Shown in pieces: positions 36,838-47,366 of a DNA stretch of 64,000 nt. Both the position numbers and the translations under genes were made by a program. Under the pieces are notes generated by a model. It did no database searches. It saw only the letters and a list, made by a program, of their open reading frames with translations, and was not told the DNA's origin. The stretch spans positions 1,736,001 to 1,800,000 of the forward strand of contig OX579637.1 in the NCBI GenBank assembly GCA_951230915.1, read 5' to 3'. Every line of letters begins with the position of its first letter. The stretch's first letter is position 1. This DNA comes from Antitrichia curtipendula. Its lineage: Eukaryota; Streptophyta; Bryopsida; Hypnales; Leucodontaceae.

Positions 36838-38497
36838 CTAATCTTCATTGCACGCCTGCTCTTCTTGAAGGTCTTGTTCTTTGCGAGCCTCGTGGTAGCA
36901 ATCCACGGGTGGTGTCCAAAGCGTTGGAGCACCACTTAGACGTTGCATGACTCCAGTCACCGAGCGTCGTTGTAGTGGCTCCGCCTTGCACAATTCACCC
37001 AACATGGTTTGAAACGTATCAAATGCCATAAGGTCCGGAATCATATCTACATTTCCGTGATCTTTTTTCCATACCTTCATAGCCAATTTCCCTATGGAGT
37101 ATCCGTCCGTGTGTATACTAACACACGGTGGCCTAACCCTGCGAGTAAGAGATGATGAAGTTCCTGTCTCTCCAATCAAGTACATCAACTCAGGAGCCAC
37201 CCACCAACGTTGCGCTCGGGTTGCCTGAAACTTCCTTGGACAATTGAATTGGTAAAGAGAAGGGGTTTCTTCGTTGATGCGGCTACCCATTCCCCAATCA
37301 CATAGACCAATCCACACGGTTCTTCCATCATCATTCGGAAAATGAAGCATAATGTTCTCCGGTGTGATGTCGTTGTGCAATACAGAGCACTATTGCACTG
37401 CATCCACAATGCAAATCATCGCCCACGCAAGTTCAATGCGCTTGCATCTATATGCCATGAGTCATTTGGCTTCTTGCATTGATTGGGGAGTTGCATCATA
37501 TGCCAACTCCCCAATTTCATCTGGATCTCGGTTCTTTTCATCAAGGGTAAACATGGCGCCGAGAGTACCGCCATTCCACCATTGCGAATAACACTCCATG
37601 GTCATGTCATTTATAGCAAAGAATTTGATGACCCCTAGATGCTCGCACGGACATACCAATGCCTCGATGGACAACTTCTCCCTAGACTTCTTCAATTCAT
37701 CCACGCGCAAGGCTGACTTCCCAGCTAATTCCATATTCTCGGGAATATATTTTGAATTTTGAATACATACTTTGCGCACCCTCCCATGCCCCCCTTGTTT
37801 GCTATGGCCAGACAAAGGAACCACCACCACTCCTCTTTCAAGGAAAACCACTCTTCCTGCAGCTTGTTGACCAAAGGCCAAATTCTGACTTCGTTGAAAC
37901 CACGGAGCGGAACGGATGTTGCTTGAAGACAATCCACGCACTGCTTCATACCACCAATACACCTTCTTGTGCAACAAATTCAATGCTTGTTGTCTGGGCA
38001 CTACACTCTTCTCAAAGCCTTTTATTTTTTCCGCAACTTGGGCAAGGTTGAAGATACACGTTTGCACTTGTGACTCCAACCAATGATCGAAGCATTCTTT
38101 CGTGCGGTCTTCATGCCACTCATCTGCGCTCATTGTCGTCCAGAACATGTGGTGGAACTTTTGTTTAATGACATCCACTCCCTGTTATCCGCATGAGACG
38201 TATGTTGAGTTCAACTGCAAAATCGAATACTGATCAAAAAATTGCAACGCCACTTCATGCAATTTTCGCGTTGCACCCTTGCTTGACCACTTCTCTGGAT
38301 TTGTAGCCTTGTGCCTCCTTCGTGTTTTTTTTCCCCTTCGAAGATTCTCCGCCCCCCACAGCAGCTACGGACCCCTCTACAGCTACGGCCTCTGAAACGG
38401 GCTCTGGTGATTCCGCATCCGGGTCCATAATCGGTGCATCTCCAACACCTGTCCACCAATCATCAACCTTTCTCTTCGAGAAATCGCGACCAGCCAT
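36838..38497 (-). pseudogene. Protein-kinase-like cargo gene
   Basis: The minus-strand ATG at 38497 begins MAGRDFSKRKVDDWW, and the frame runs to TAG at 36838–36840 (about 553 codons). An N-terminal region of about 240 residues precedes the kinase fold. The fold has a Gly-rich loop GGHGRVRKV and a lysine in ELAGKS. The catalytic loop HNDITPEN (near 37,375) has Asn for the usual Arg of HRD. Next come LCDWGMGSR (DWG in place of DFG) and WWVAPELMY (the APE motif). The key Asp and Lys residues are present, so a non-RD kinase or pseudokinase are both possible. Breaks are TAA 38185–38187, TGA 37462–37464 and TAG 37390–37392, each one C-to-T step from CAA, CGA or CAG, and a one-base frameshift near 38,285. 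It is convergent with the transposase. I know of no hAT element carrying such a gene, but I could not search. Confidence 0.75.
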
Positions 38498-38854
38498 CGT
38501 GATAGTAACAAGTAACAAATTAAAAAAATGAAAGGAATTAGGAATTCGGCTTCCACAAAGTGAAAAACCGCCCCCCTTATTCCTCAAAACAGCCTCTACC
38601 CAGCACCCGCGCTCGCAAGCAAGGACTACAACCAATCCAAGACAAGAGAGCACCGTCAGAGCAGGAGAGACTGTGGCGAAAGTACTCTATAAACAATCTT
38701 ATATACCCATTTCTTTTTGGCAAATTATGAATTCATATAGACCCCTAATTTGTTCAATCACATCAATAATAACCCTGGATCGGCCGAAAATAGAGGGCTT
38801 TTCTTTACATGCACCCCTAGTAAGGCCGAGCGAGGGGGTCAATCCACCCCAATC

Positions 38855-38965
38855 ATTCACGTCGACGGACAGGCCGTCGAGAAGACGGACAGAGCGTCCA
38901 GGGTCGTCGAGAGGACGGGAAGGCCGTCGAGAGGGCGGGAAGGTCGTCGAGCGGGCCATTCAAAA
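38855..38965. repeat. GC-rich gacgg/ggccgtcgag minisatellite upstream of the kinase-like gene
   Basis: Units like 'gacggacaggccgtcgagaa' and 'ggacgggaaggccgtcgag' occur five to six times, about 360 bp upstream of the kinase-like start codon. Same family as the other three arrays in the element. Confidence 0.8.
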
Positions 38966-41483
38966 TAGTGCTGGCCGAGTGTAATTCATTTCTAATCCTT
39001 GTTCGGAGAATTTTTCATTTATGTGGTTTGGCACTCTCGGACTTGTCAGGACAGGTGTCCTCCCTCTCAATCGGGCATTAGACTACGGTGGCGGGTAGTT
39101 TAAGAGTGCTAACTTAATGTTCACATTTGTTTCAATTAGAGGACAAATAAATACCAGGGATGACATTCAAATGCTCAAAAAACAAGGTTTATTGCTCATT
39201 TAGAATGGAATTCTATTTTGTTGCATGTAAATAATGGAAGAAGCTTAGAAAAAACCATAGAAGGTCAAATTGAAAATTTCTTAATGTCGGTCCTAGAATG
39301 TTATATTTGGATGTTCATTTTAACATTTGATTCATTCTAATTGCACCCATTTTCACGAAAGTTGTTGATATTGGGCAATGTTTTTATTACAAAAATCCCA
39401 GAATCTTGCAATCCCTTAAAATAATTTATATTCTGTAGGGCTCAAATTTGAATTCAAATGAATTTTACCAATTATATGTAGAACAATTTCACCTTTGGGA
39501 TTATTGTATTTTGATTCCATCCTTCCCTGCATGTAAGTGCACCTAACAATTTAGTATTTTGTTGAATTTTAAACCCTGCCTACACTATTATACTCAACTC
39601 AAAGTCTCAAACGTACAAACATTCAATAACTTACTAAGCCCGGATCAAATATACAAAGACCAAGACAAAAACCACCCTCTAAATGCTCCAGTTAAAGGTA
39701 GTAAGATTAAAACTCTGAAATGGATAATTATAAAATAAGTGAAAGACCTCCTAAACAACATATGTCATATGCATATCATTGATTTATGTAAAACATTGTT
39801 TTGGCTTTCCATTCATACATTACAGAAAATGAATGTAGCCCTATACATCTAAACTTAAGAATGTTTTACCTTTTAAAGATATTGTTATGCCGTTTTTTGG
39901 TGTCTTCAATATGTTTTATAAAACTTTGATTTTAAATCATTAATCTATTTTTTTCCAATTCAAACTTCAAAGACTACATCTCGATCAAGTTTTGCACTTG
40001 CAATGCCAACTAAAAAAAGGAAGAACATTTTTCGTGGTTTCCGGTCCATGCTAGGTTTTAAAGTAAACCCTATAGGCCAATACCCTAAATTCCAAACCCT
40101 ACACCCTAAACCCTAAACAATAAACCCTCTTCACTGTTGCAATTTTAAGAGTATTTGATGCTCAAGTTTATGTAACTATAGCAAATAAGAGTGGATTGGT
40201 GTAATAAAACTGAAATGCAACATTGAGTACATGAACTTCACATTTTTGTGGTCTCTATATTTTTTTTATGGCTTCTAAATTATAAAGCAACTAGCGGTGA
40301 ATTATTATAGTTTTTCATATGGATTGTTTATTAATTGCTTATGTAGTACCATATGTTAACCACTAAACTGACTAAAGTCCCAAGGCCTCTTTTCCATCCT
40401 AAATCTGAAATAATTTGCCATTTCTATAGCAAAGAATGTAAAAAAGAAAAATGAATGTGTTTAGGCCTTTAAGGTGCACATCTACTTGTAGTATGTAAGA
40501 TCTCATATTAGAGTACTAGACTAGTGTTCAATTGACCGGAAGAAATTTTACAAACTTTGCCTATATAGAATTGTAGATTGCAAGATATTTACAATAAACT
40601 TCAACCTCTGAACGCCCAACGGCATCATTTAGTGCCAATTTGATGGCAATTCAATCACTTCAATGAGATGGAAAGATTGTGGAAGCATTCAATTCATTTT
40701 TTGGGGACCTTCCATGTTGAGTTATAAAGTGTATCCAAATGATTTTGTAGTCTTTCCGATATTTGCCTCCGCGTAATTTAGAGTTTAGGAAAAATAAAAA
40801 TAAAAAAAAATGCTACTTTAGTGTATCTTGGGAAGTTGTTGCTCCTTAGTCTAAATCTGAAAGTTATCCCCCAAATTGATATTTTCTGAGTTTGAGTCTA
40901 ACTATCAAGCAAAAGTTCATTTTTTCTAGTTCCTATTTTATGTAAAATCCCCCAACACGACCCTAAAAATGAAATTTCATTATTGCGATTTGCACTTCAA
41001 ATGTGTTTTTAATGTCTACTACATTTAGTACATTCTAAATAAATCATGAAATGGAAATTAAGTTTATGCTATGATGGATTCTAATGTCATTATCCTTGTG
41101 ATATAAGGTAAACCTGCCTATGACAGGCAGAATGACTGATTTGTTGTATTGCCATTAGCAAAAATAATCAAATTTTTTCCATACAAAGACACATGTGAGA
41201 AATGAAGAACGCAACTGGAATTTTATTTTTTGGATTAAATATGATTTTTTTTTTAATTTTTGAAGTGTATTGTCTAGTAAGTCCAAAAGAGTTTGTAGAC
41301 AATCCCAAATCAGCAGAAAATTGTTTCCATGATGGTCATCTTCCCACCTAAAACAGTCATAACATTTTCTAAGATGGCTACAAGACTTTCTAACATGGAC
41401 ATGACATGAAGAAATAAAAAAACTGCTTTTTATTAAAAATAAAAAATCAATTTTCAAAAAAATAAAAATAAAAATTTTAAAAA
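38966..41483. other. AT-rich spacer between the divergent kinase-like and RING-type genes
   Basis: About 2.5 kb without a recognisable gene, bounded by GC-rich arrays at both ends. It contains a telomere-like stretch at 40,068–40,128 (five to six degenerate CCCTAAA units). Confidence 0.55.
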
Positions 41484-41960
41484 GCCGTCTAGGATGTTCG
41501 GCAGGCCGTCGAGAGGACGGGCAGGCCGTCCCAGACCACGAACAGGCCGTCGAAAAGATGGGCGGGCCGTTCTCGACCAGGGAGTCAAGGACAGGCCATC
41601 GAGGAGACGGGCACCCCATCCTTTTGGACGGCCTTTCCGTCCAAGAGACGGATAGGCCGTCTAGAGGACGAGTATACCCGTCGAGGAGACGGGTATTCCG
41701 TCGAGGGGACGGGCAAGCCATCGAGGGGACGGGTATTCCGTCGAGGGGACAGGCAAGCCATCGAGGGGACGGGCAGGCCGTCGAGGGGACGGGCAGACCG
41801 TCGAGAGGATGGAAAATCCGTTCGTCCAACTCTCGGGTGGCGGTGTAATTATTTCCCGAACCTATCGACGGCACCCCGAACCCGTTGACGGCGTCCCAAC
41901 CCTGTGTCGGACCTTTGTGGACGTATCGGCCGTCCCACGCCCTGGACGGTCTGGATTCGG
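41484..41960. repeat. GC-rich gacgg/ggccgtcgag minisatellite upstream of the RING-type gene
   Basis: The most regular array. Units near 20 bp ('cgtcgaggggacgggcaggc', 'catcgaggggacgggtattc') repeat about fifteen times at 41,500–41,830, then become degenerate. It ends 270 bp before the RING-type start codon. Frames through it are not genes. Confidence 0.9.
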
Positions 41961-42230
41961 GGAGGACGGGCTGATGTTATGTTAATTACCCTGCCTAATC
42001 GGGTCGGTCATTGGGGGGTATAAGTGAACTTTTTTGGACAGTTCACCTGCTTCCTCTTTTGAGTTGCACTGTCCGAGCTTGAGAAAGCTTCGCACTGCAA
42101 TTTGAAGGGAAGTGTTATACATTTGACATTGTTTTGCCACATTTCAGTTGCCTTCACGCAACAGAAGGCAAAGCAAATTGTTATTGTATTTGCATACAGT
42201 ATCGTGTGTGTCATTTTCCAAGTATCAAGA

Positions 42231-44546
42231 ATGGACGCAGAGGATGTAGCAGGAGGTTTGGGACCTGGAGGTGACCCCCCAGGAGGTTTTGGACCTGGAG
42301 GTGACCCTCTAGGAGGTTTGGGACTTGGAGGTGACCCCCCAGGAGGTTTGGTACCTGCAGGTGAACCCCCAGGTAGAAGGAAGAGAGGAAACAGAGCAAC
42401 CTTGGATTGGGGCACACTTAATGCCGATGCGATTATGGCAAAGCCTGGGTGGGTGGAGGAAGATGGCCCATGGACAAGAGTGACATATCGGCAATATATA
42501 GATTGGGTCCACATCAACCGCCATTGGCCACACGACCGGTACGAAGTGCACGTGAAATCTGGCGTGGTAAATATTGACCAGTGCCAACATCCGCACTTCA
42601 AGAAGAGGATGATTGAAGTGTCATTGGCACTTTGGGGTTCAAGATCCAAGAAAGACGGGACACTTTCATTGTGCCAAATGGCATATGCGGAGGTTTTTCT
42701 TGGCAAGGATGTGGACTGGAGCAGCTTTTTGGGCAAATCGCGGAATAATGCATTTCCAAATCGAACTCGCCACATTGCACCAAATCCTCCTGTGCCATTG
42801 GACAATGTACCAAATCCTGCCGTGCCAACGGCTGATGTCCAGAATGTGCAAATGGACGTGGTTCCACTAGCGGAGCGTCCAGGGACGGAGTTGATGGAGG
42901 TAGAAGTTGGTCAGGGCAGCGGTCCAGATGTCAACCAACAAGCTGTGATTGGTGGAGTGCAAGCTGACGGTGAAGAAGTAATTTGCTTGCGCCAATTAGT
43001 ACAAACACTGCAAGCAGAAAAAGAAGAAACACGACGACAACATGCTGCAGTGTTGGAAGTTCATCGTGCAAGGATGCGGGCCGTTCAAGATGAAAATGTG
43101 CGCCTCATTGCACGTGAAGCCGAGCTCGTAGAGCGTGAAAGGCGGGTCAGCACAGACTCAGTTCCACCACACGATCTTGTAGTGGAACGTGCTACATACG
43201 GTGCAGATGAAGACACACCAGGCTCGAGCAATACATCTGAGTTTGTGCTGCGATCACGATCCACTTTTCCAAGTGCAGAAAGTGCCACATTGGATATTAT
43301 GCGTGCACGTGCTAAGCGAGTTGAAGCAGAGCTTGGAAGTACTCGCACAAATATGGAAGAATTAACAAACGCCATGCGTGCTTTGGAACTTCGTGCCAAC
43401 AACGCCGAGGCAGAGGTGGCGGTGCTGACTGCAGCTTGAACAGCCTTGGAGCAGACCATGACCACATTGAGTGCTGAAAATATGCGGTTGGTTCAAAATC
43501 CTCAGAGGCTGCTTCAAATGTGCAACATGAAGTTGACATGCAGCTTAGCGCTAAACGAGGCTGAGCAAATGCAACGTGAAGTGAGGAGAGTGGTTGCAGA
43601 ATTCAATGATGGCGGTCAACGTTATTTTGGCTTGACCTCGTGGCCTCGGGTGGCAGAAATGTTCACCGATGATTTGTCAGTGTATAGGGAGAATTCAAGC
43701 ATCGATTGGAATGCCCGTCCAAACTTGGAATTCCAATATAATATCGATCTCCAATGGTACGGTCCACCCAACCACGATGGCATTACGCCACTAGTGTGGC
43801 CTTCTGTTCCAGATTTTGTACAAGATGGAACAACATGTATAATGTGCCAACAACCGTTTGGCCTCGAGGGTGGATGGAATCTTGGTACATGTGGCCATCT
43901 ATACCCCCCCGTGTGTCTTATTCCACACATGGTCACCAGAAAGAGATGTGCGCAATGTAGGGCTCCATTGCATGCACGACTGTACAAAATGTTTGGCCTT
44001 CAAGATCACATGCCTGAACATTACGAGTACAATGAAGAAAATTTACCGGGCATCGGTAATAGAGTACATTGGGGGTCCGACATGACATGGCTTTGGAAGT
44101 GGGGCAACGACAACCGACACCTCCCGGCAGGAACGATGGCTGGCATACCATGGACGAGTGACGCCCAAGTGATAGAGGTGATCAGGAGGGTGTTTGGAGA
44201 CAGTGATCCAGGGCGTCGACTATATTTTGGTCAGATTGTCGGTGGACACTGGGACCCAGACCGCTTAATTTTTGTGCGTGCACCACATCCACAACGCATC
44301 ATGTTTAACTCTCAAGGCTAGCCAGTCGGATTTGAGGGTGAATTGGGCTATGAGGAAGAAATGGCGTACATTGCAGACAATACCTTCCATGAGCCAGCCC
44401 TCGTGAATGACATTTTTTCCCACTTACATGATAGATACGATATAGAAGCACTTCAGCTCCTGAGGACTTTGGAATCGCAACAAGAACTGCAGCGATTTTT
44501 GAGAAATAGCATAGCACGCGGCGTTGTAATCGAAGATGTAGACTAG
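42231..44546 (+). pseudogene. Coiled-coil RING-type cargo gene with GGDPPGG repeats
   Basis: The ATG at 42231 opens a frame of 771 codons that is intact except for TGA 43437–43439 and TAG 44319–44321, each fitting a lost CGA or CAG. Near the N-terminus, four to five repeats of about 12 residues (GGLGPGGDPPGG type) are encoded by a DNA tandem repeat at 42,255–42,375. A conserved segment with RQYIDWVHINRHWPHDRYE and a KKRMIEVSLALWG helix follows. A long heptad-rich coiled coil spans about 42,960–43,600. The RING-type finger at 43,830–43,990 has CIMC, CGH, a further C and CAQC. A conserved tail with a HWDPDRLIFVR motif follows. In the RING, the His expected in C-x-H-x2-H-x2-C reads Pro (CGHLYPPVC), so one zinc ligand appears lost. 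RING proteins usually act as ubiquitin ligases; here that is only inference. Two relics lie at 59.6–61.9 kb. Confidence 0.75.
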
Positions 44547-46261
44547 ATTGTGTATAACTAGATAGATGTATAGAATTAAATACTGGAAGTTGTACAAAGT
44601 GAACGTATGTAATTATGTAAAGCCTTTATTAGTTTACCATGTACTTCAACGGATTTATAAAATATGTACATTTATCGTTTTCTTTCCACCTCGTGTATTG
44701 TTGCTTCGCCTTTGTCAATTTTTGTAATCTATTGGACCTTTTTGTAATAGTATAGAAGAAGCTTGTATGCTTAGATGGTAGGTAAAAGAGTGTTCTATTT
44801 TATTTTTGGTGAAGCCCTAAAGTCCGAAGTCCATTTTTTGGCCCAAAACACCCTAAACCACCACTTTTGCTATGTTCACCTATGAATTAAATTTTCCATT
44901 TTTTTTTTAATTGAACCAAAGGATCTTGTTCTACACTTGTCTTAGATGACGTCATAAAAAATTTGTAATGTTTGACCGTATGGATTGAAAGTTATTAGCA
45001 TTCAAAGTGACAGAAACAAATTTATTTTAAGAAGTTGCTAGGATTGCCCGCTCCACACTAAACCCATAACTTTTCCATTCCTAATCCAAATGAGATGAAT
45101 GAAAGCCTCCCATTTAAAAGAAAATATAATCCAACTGGCAAAAAATATACAAATTTGTATTTCATTTTTTTGTGGATTTTTTTGTCTACCCGGAGTCTTG
45201 GACTGCCCAGTGTCCTGATCTCCTCTATTTGAGGTTATTGTGGCATACCCTTGCTCTTAGGCACCAATTGGAATAGAAATTGTATTATGAATAAACTCAT
45301 AAGTTTATCTATCATTCTACATTATCATTCTTATAAAAAAGTTTTCAAAAGTTTCAGTAAAAAATGAGATCATGGGAGCCTATCGAAAATCCATTTTGTC
45401 CCTTGCAGCAAGAGCAATGAGAGTATGTTACTTTAGGGGCTAAGAAATAAAAACAATGGAAATTCTTTATCAAAGCAAGAAATAGTTAACAAATTATTTT
45501 ATTGCTTCATATTTGATGAAATCTCCTTTAAGTCTTTAGATTTAAACCAAAAAATAATTCACGTTTTGTAACTTTTGTTCTATTAGTTTTAATGTTTTTT
45601 TAGTTGGACTATTGATTGACTACTCCCTCATGTTTATTTTTAAATCCATGGTTTACAAATTAAAGTATTGAACATTTTTCATTTTTTCTCAAATGGCATT
45701 ATGGAAATCAAATGATCAAAGTCTAATATTTTGCAATTGCTAACTTGATAAGGTCACGCTACATGAAATTTATTTGAAAATCAATTGAAATAAATGACTT
45801 TATGAATGGCGATCCTATACTTGAAAGTCTTAAATTGAATAGATTCTAATTTTCTCTTTTCATTTCATTTCAAGATGAACATGGTGAAATGACAACTTGG
45901 AGTTTTTTTTGGCAATAATTAGCATAGGGCCTACATGGATTAATATTTTTGAATTTCTTGCCATATAGTCAATGTAAAATCAATTTAGCAACTTCTCTAA
46001 TTAGAAATCCAATAACAAACTTTAATCCCTAGAATCCTAGATGCCCAAGTTGTGTTTTGAGCTCCTACGAATTTGCTCTAAATTGAACAAAATGTCAACA
46101 TTTTGATTAGGTGACTAGGTGTATCAATTAAAAAAAAATTGTAACCGTATAAATTCAAACAAGACATGTTACAAATCTCATAGGTTGCTAAGACACAAAA
46201 ATATCACTTATAGAGTAAAAGATAATAATGTTTGAACATGAGGGTGTTAAAACTACAAAAA
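44547..46261. other. AT-rich 3' flank, left part of a short-TIR repeat copy
   Basis: No gene. From 44,812 ('aagccctaaagtccgaagtcc') it matches the left end of the short-TIR family. The right end of the same copy is probably CTTTAGGGGTTCAT at 47,025–47,038. Confidence 0.5.
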
Positions 46262-46461
46262 NNNNNNNNNNNNNNNNNNNNNNNNNNNNNNNNNNNNNNN
46301 NNNNNNNNNNNNNNNNNNNNNNNNNNNNNNNNNNNNNNNNNNNNNNNNNNNNNNNNNNNNNNNNNNNNNNNNNNNNNNNNNNNNNNNNNNNNNNNNNNNN
46401 NNNNNNNNNNNNNNNNNNNNNNNNNNNNNNNNNNNNNNNNNNNNNNNNNNNNNNNNNNNNN
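46262..46461. other. Assembly gap of 200 N
   Basis: Exactly 200 undetermined bases, probably a scaffold gap of fixed nominal size. Frames drawn across it are meaningless, and the true element length is uncertain by the real size of this gap. Confidence 1.
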
Positions 46462-47038
46462 AATCTCTACACTAAAATAAACTTTGAAGTCCTTTATTTA
46501 ACTCAATTTTCAATATTTTTGGAAAAAAATATGAACACAAGGTGTAGATTTCTTATTACAACATTACAATCATTTGGATTGGCATTTTTCAATTCCATCA
46601 TTAAATCCTTAACAATTTAGTGTTTTGAATCATTTTCTACTTCTTTCTACTTACTATTTTTTTCCTATATGTTGTACAATTCCAAATGATCTGAAATTTT
46701 TCAAGCATGTAGCTAACTTGCTTTGAAGAATGAATCCAAAGAGTTACCACCATTTTGGACATTTTTTCATACAAATGTGACCATGTGAAGTGCAGCTGCC
46801 CGGTTTTTCGCAGGGACAAAAAATGGGTTTTTGTCACTTCAAATGCTAATATCTTGCAATCTACACGGTGGAAATTTCTGAAATTTTTTCCACATCTTCT
46901 CAAACTAGTTTACTACAAGAATCCTATGGTTACATGTGTCCCAAAATGTTTTTCTTCCAAAATTTGGTACTTGTACTAGAAATGGCAGTTTGGGAGCGTT
47001 TTTTGTGAAAACATAGTCAAAAACCTTTAGGGGTTCAT
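46462..47038 (+). repeat. Arm of an inverted repeat pair / right end of a short-TIR repeat
   Basis: Matches the reverse complement of 49,385–49,940 with moderate divergence (shared phrases 'cctatatgttgtacaa', 'gaatgaatccaaag' and 'aatatcttgcaatctac'). It ends with CTTTAGGGGTTCAT. Confidence 0.7.
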
Positions 47039-47040
47039 TT

Positions 47041-47345
47041 TAAAGGTCGCCCGTCCGTCGCCCGTCCAGTGCGGCCGTCCAGCGCGGCCGTCGACGGAAG
47101 GTCGACCGTCCAGCTCGGCTGTCGACGGAAGGTCGCCCGTCTAGCTCGGCCGTCCAGTGCGGCCGTCGACGGAAGGTCGGCCATCCAGCTCGGCCGACCA
47201 GCGCGGCCGTCGACGAAAAGTCGCCCGTCCAACTCGGCCGTCCAGCGCGGCCGTCCAGGATGAACTTTCATCCATTTCCATAGTTTTCATCCTCTGTCAA
47301 CGGTTCTCGTCCAGATTTCATCCTGACGGACGGACAGGACGTGAC
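47041..47345. repeat. Subterminal GC-rich minisatellite, right end of the hAT element
   Basis: Units such as 'cggccgtccagcgcggccgt' and 'cgacggaaggtcg' repeat at 47,041–47,265. Degenerate DNA with 'gacggacggacaggac' follows, leading into the terminal repeat. Confidence 0.85.
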
Positions 47346-47348
47346 GGG

Positions 47349-47358
47349 GACAACCCTG
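47349..47358 (-). repeat. Right terminal inverted repeat of the hAT element
   Basis: GACAACCCTG, the exact complement of the left terminus. Confidence 0.88.
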
Positions 47359-47366
47359 TAGGGGGT
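47359..47366. repeat. Right 8-bp target-site duplication
   Basis: TAGGGGGT, identical to 31,774–31,781. Confidence 0.9.

Larger units (their letters stand above)
31782..47358. mobile_element. 15.6-kb hAT DNA transposon with kinase-like and RING-type cargo genes
   Basis: The ends are CAGGGTTGTC (31,782–31,791) and GACAACCCTG (47,349–47,358), perfect 10-bp inverted repeats of the CAGGG type usual for hAT elements. Both are flanked by the 8-bp duplication TAGGGGGT. The element contains a hAT transposase gene (plus), a kinase-like gene (minus) and a coiled-coil RING-type gene (plus). GC-rich minisatellites lie next to both ends and on either side of the 39–41.5 kb spacer. The right side also holds a short-TIR repeat copy and a 200-base gap. 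Typical hAT elements are about 2–8 kb, so this one is unusually large. All three genes are broken, so it is now probably immobile. The boundaries are read directly; treating everything between them as one element is inference, strongly supported by the exact duplication. Confidence 0.88.

Noticed and set aside
40068..40128. Telomere-like CCCTAAA run
   Set aside because: Only a few degenerate units, too short and imperfect to be a telomere; noted as interstitial telomere-like sequence.
38855..41960. Nested second hAT-like element bounded by the two internal GC-rich arrays
   Set aside because: No matching CAGGG termini or 8-bp duplication could be found around these arrays.
46228..46620. Frames of 82 and 130 codons across the N gap
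   Set aside because: They are open only because undetermined bases contain no stops.
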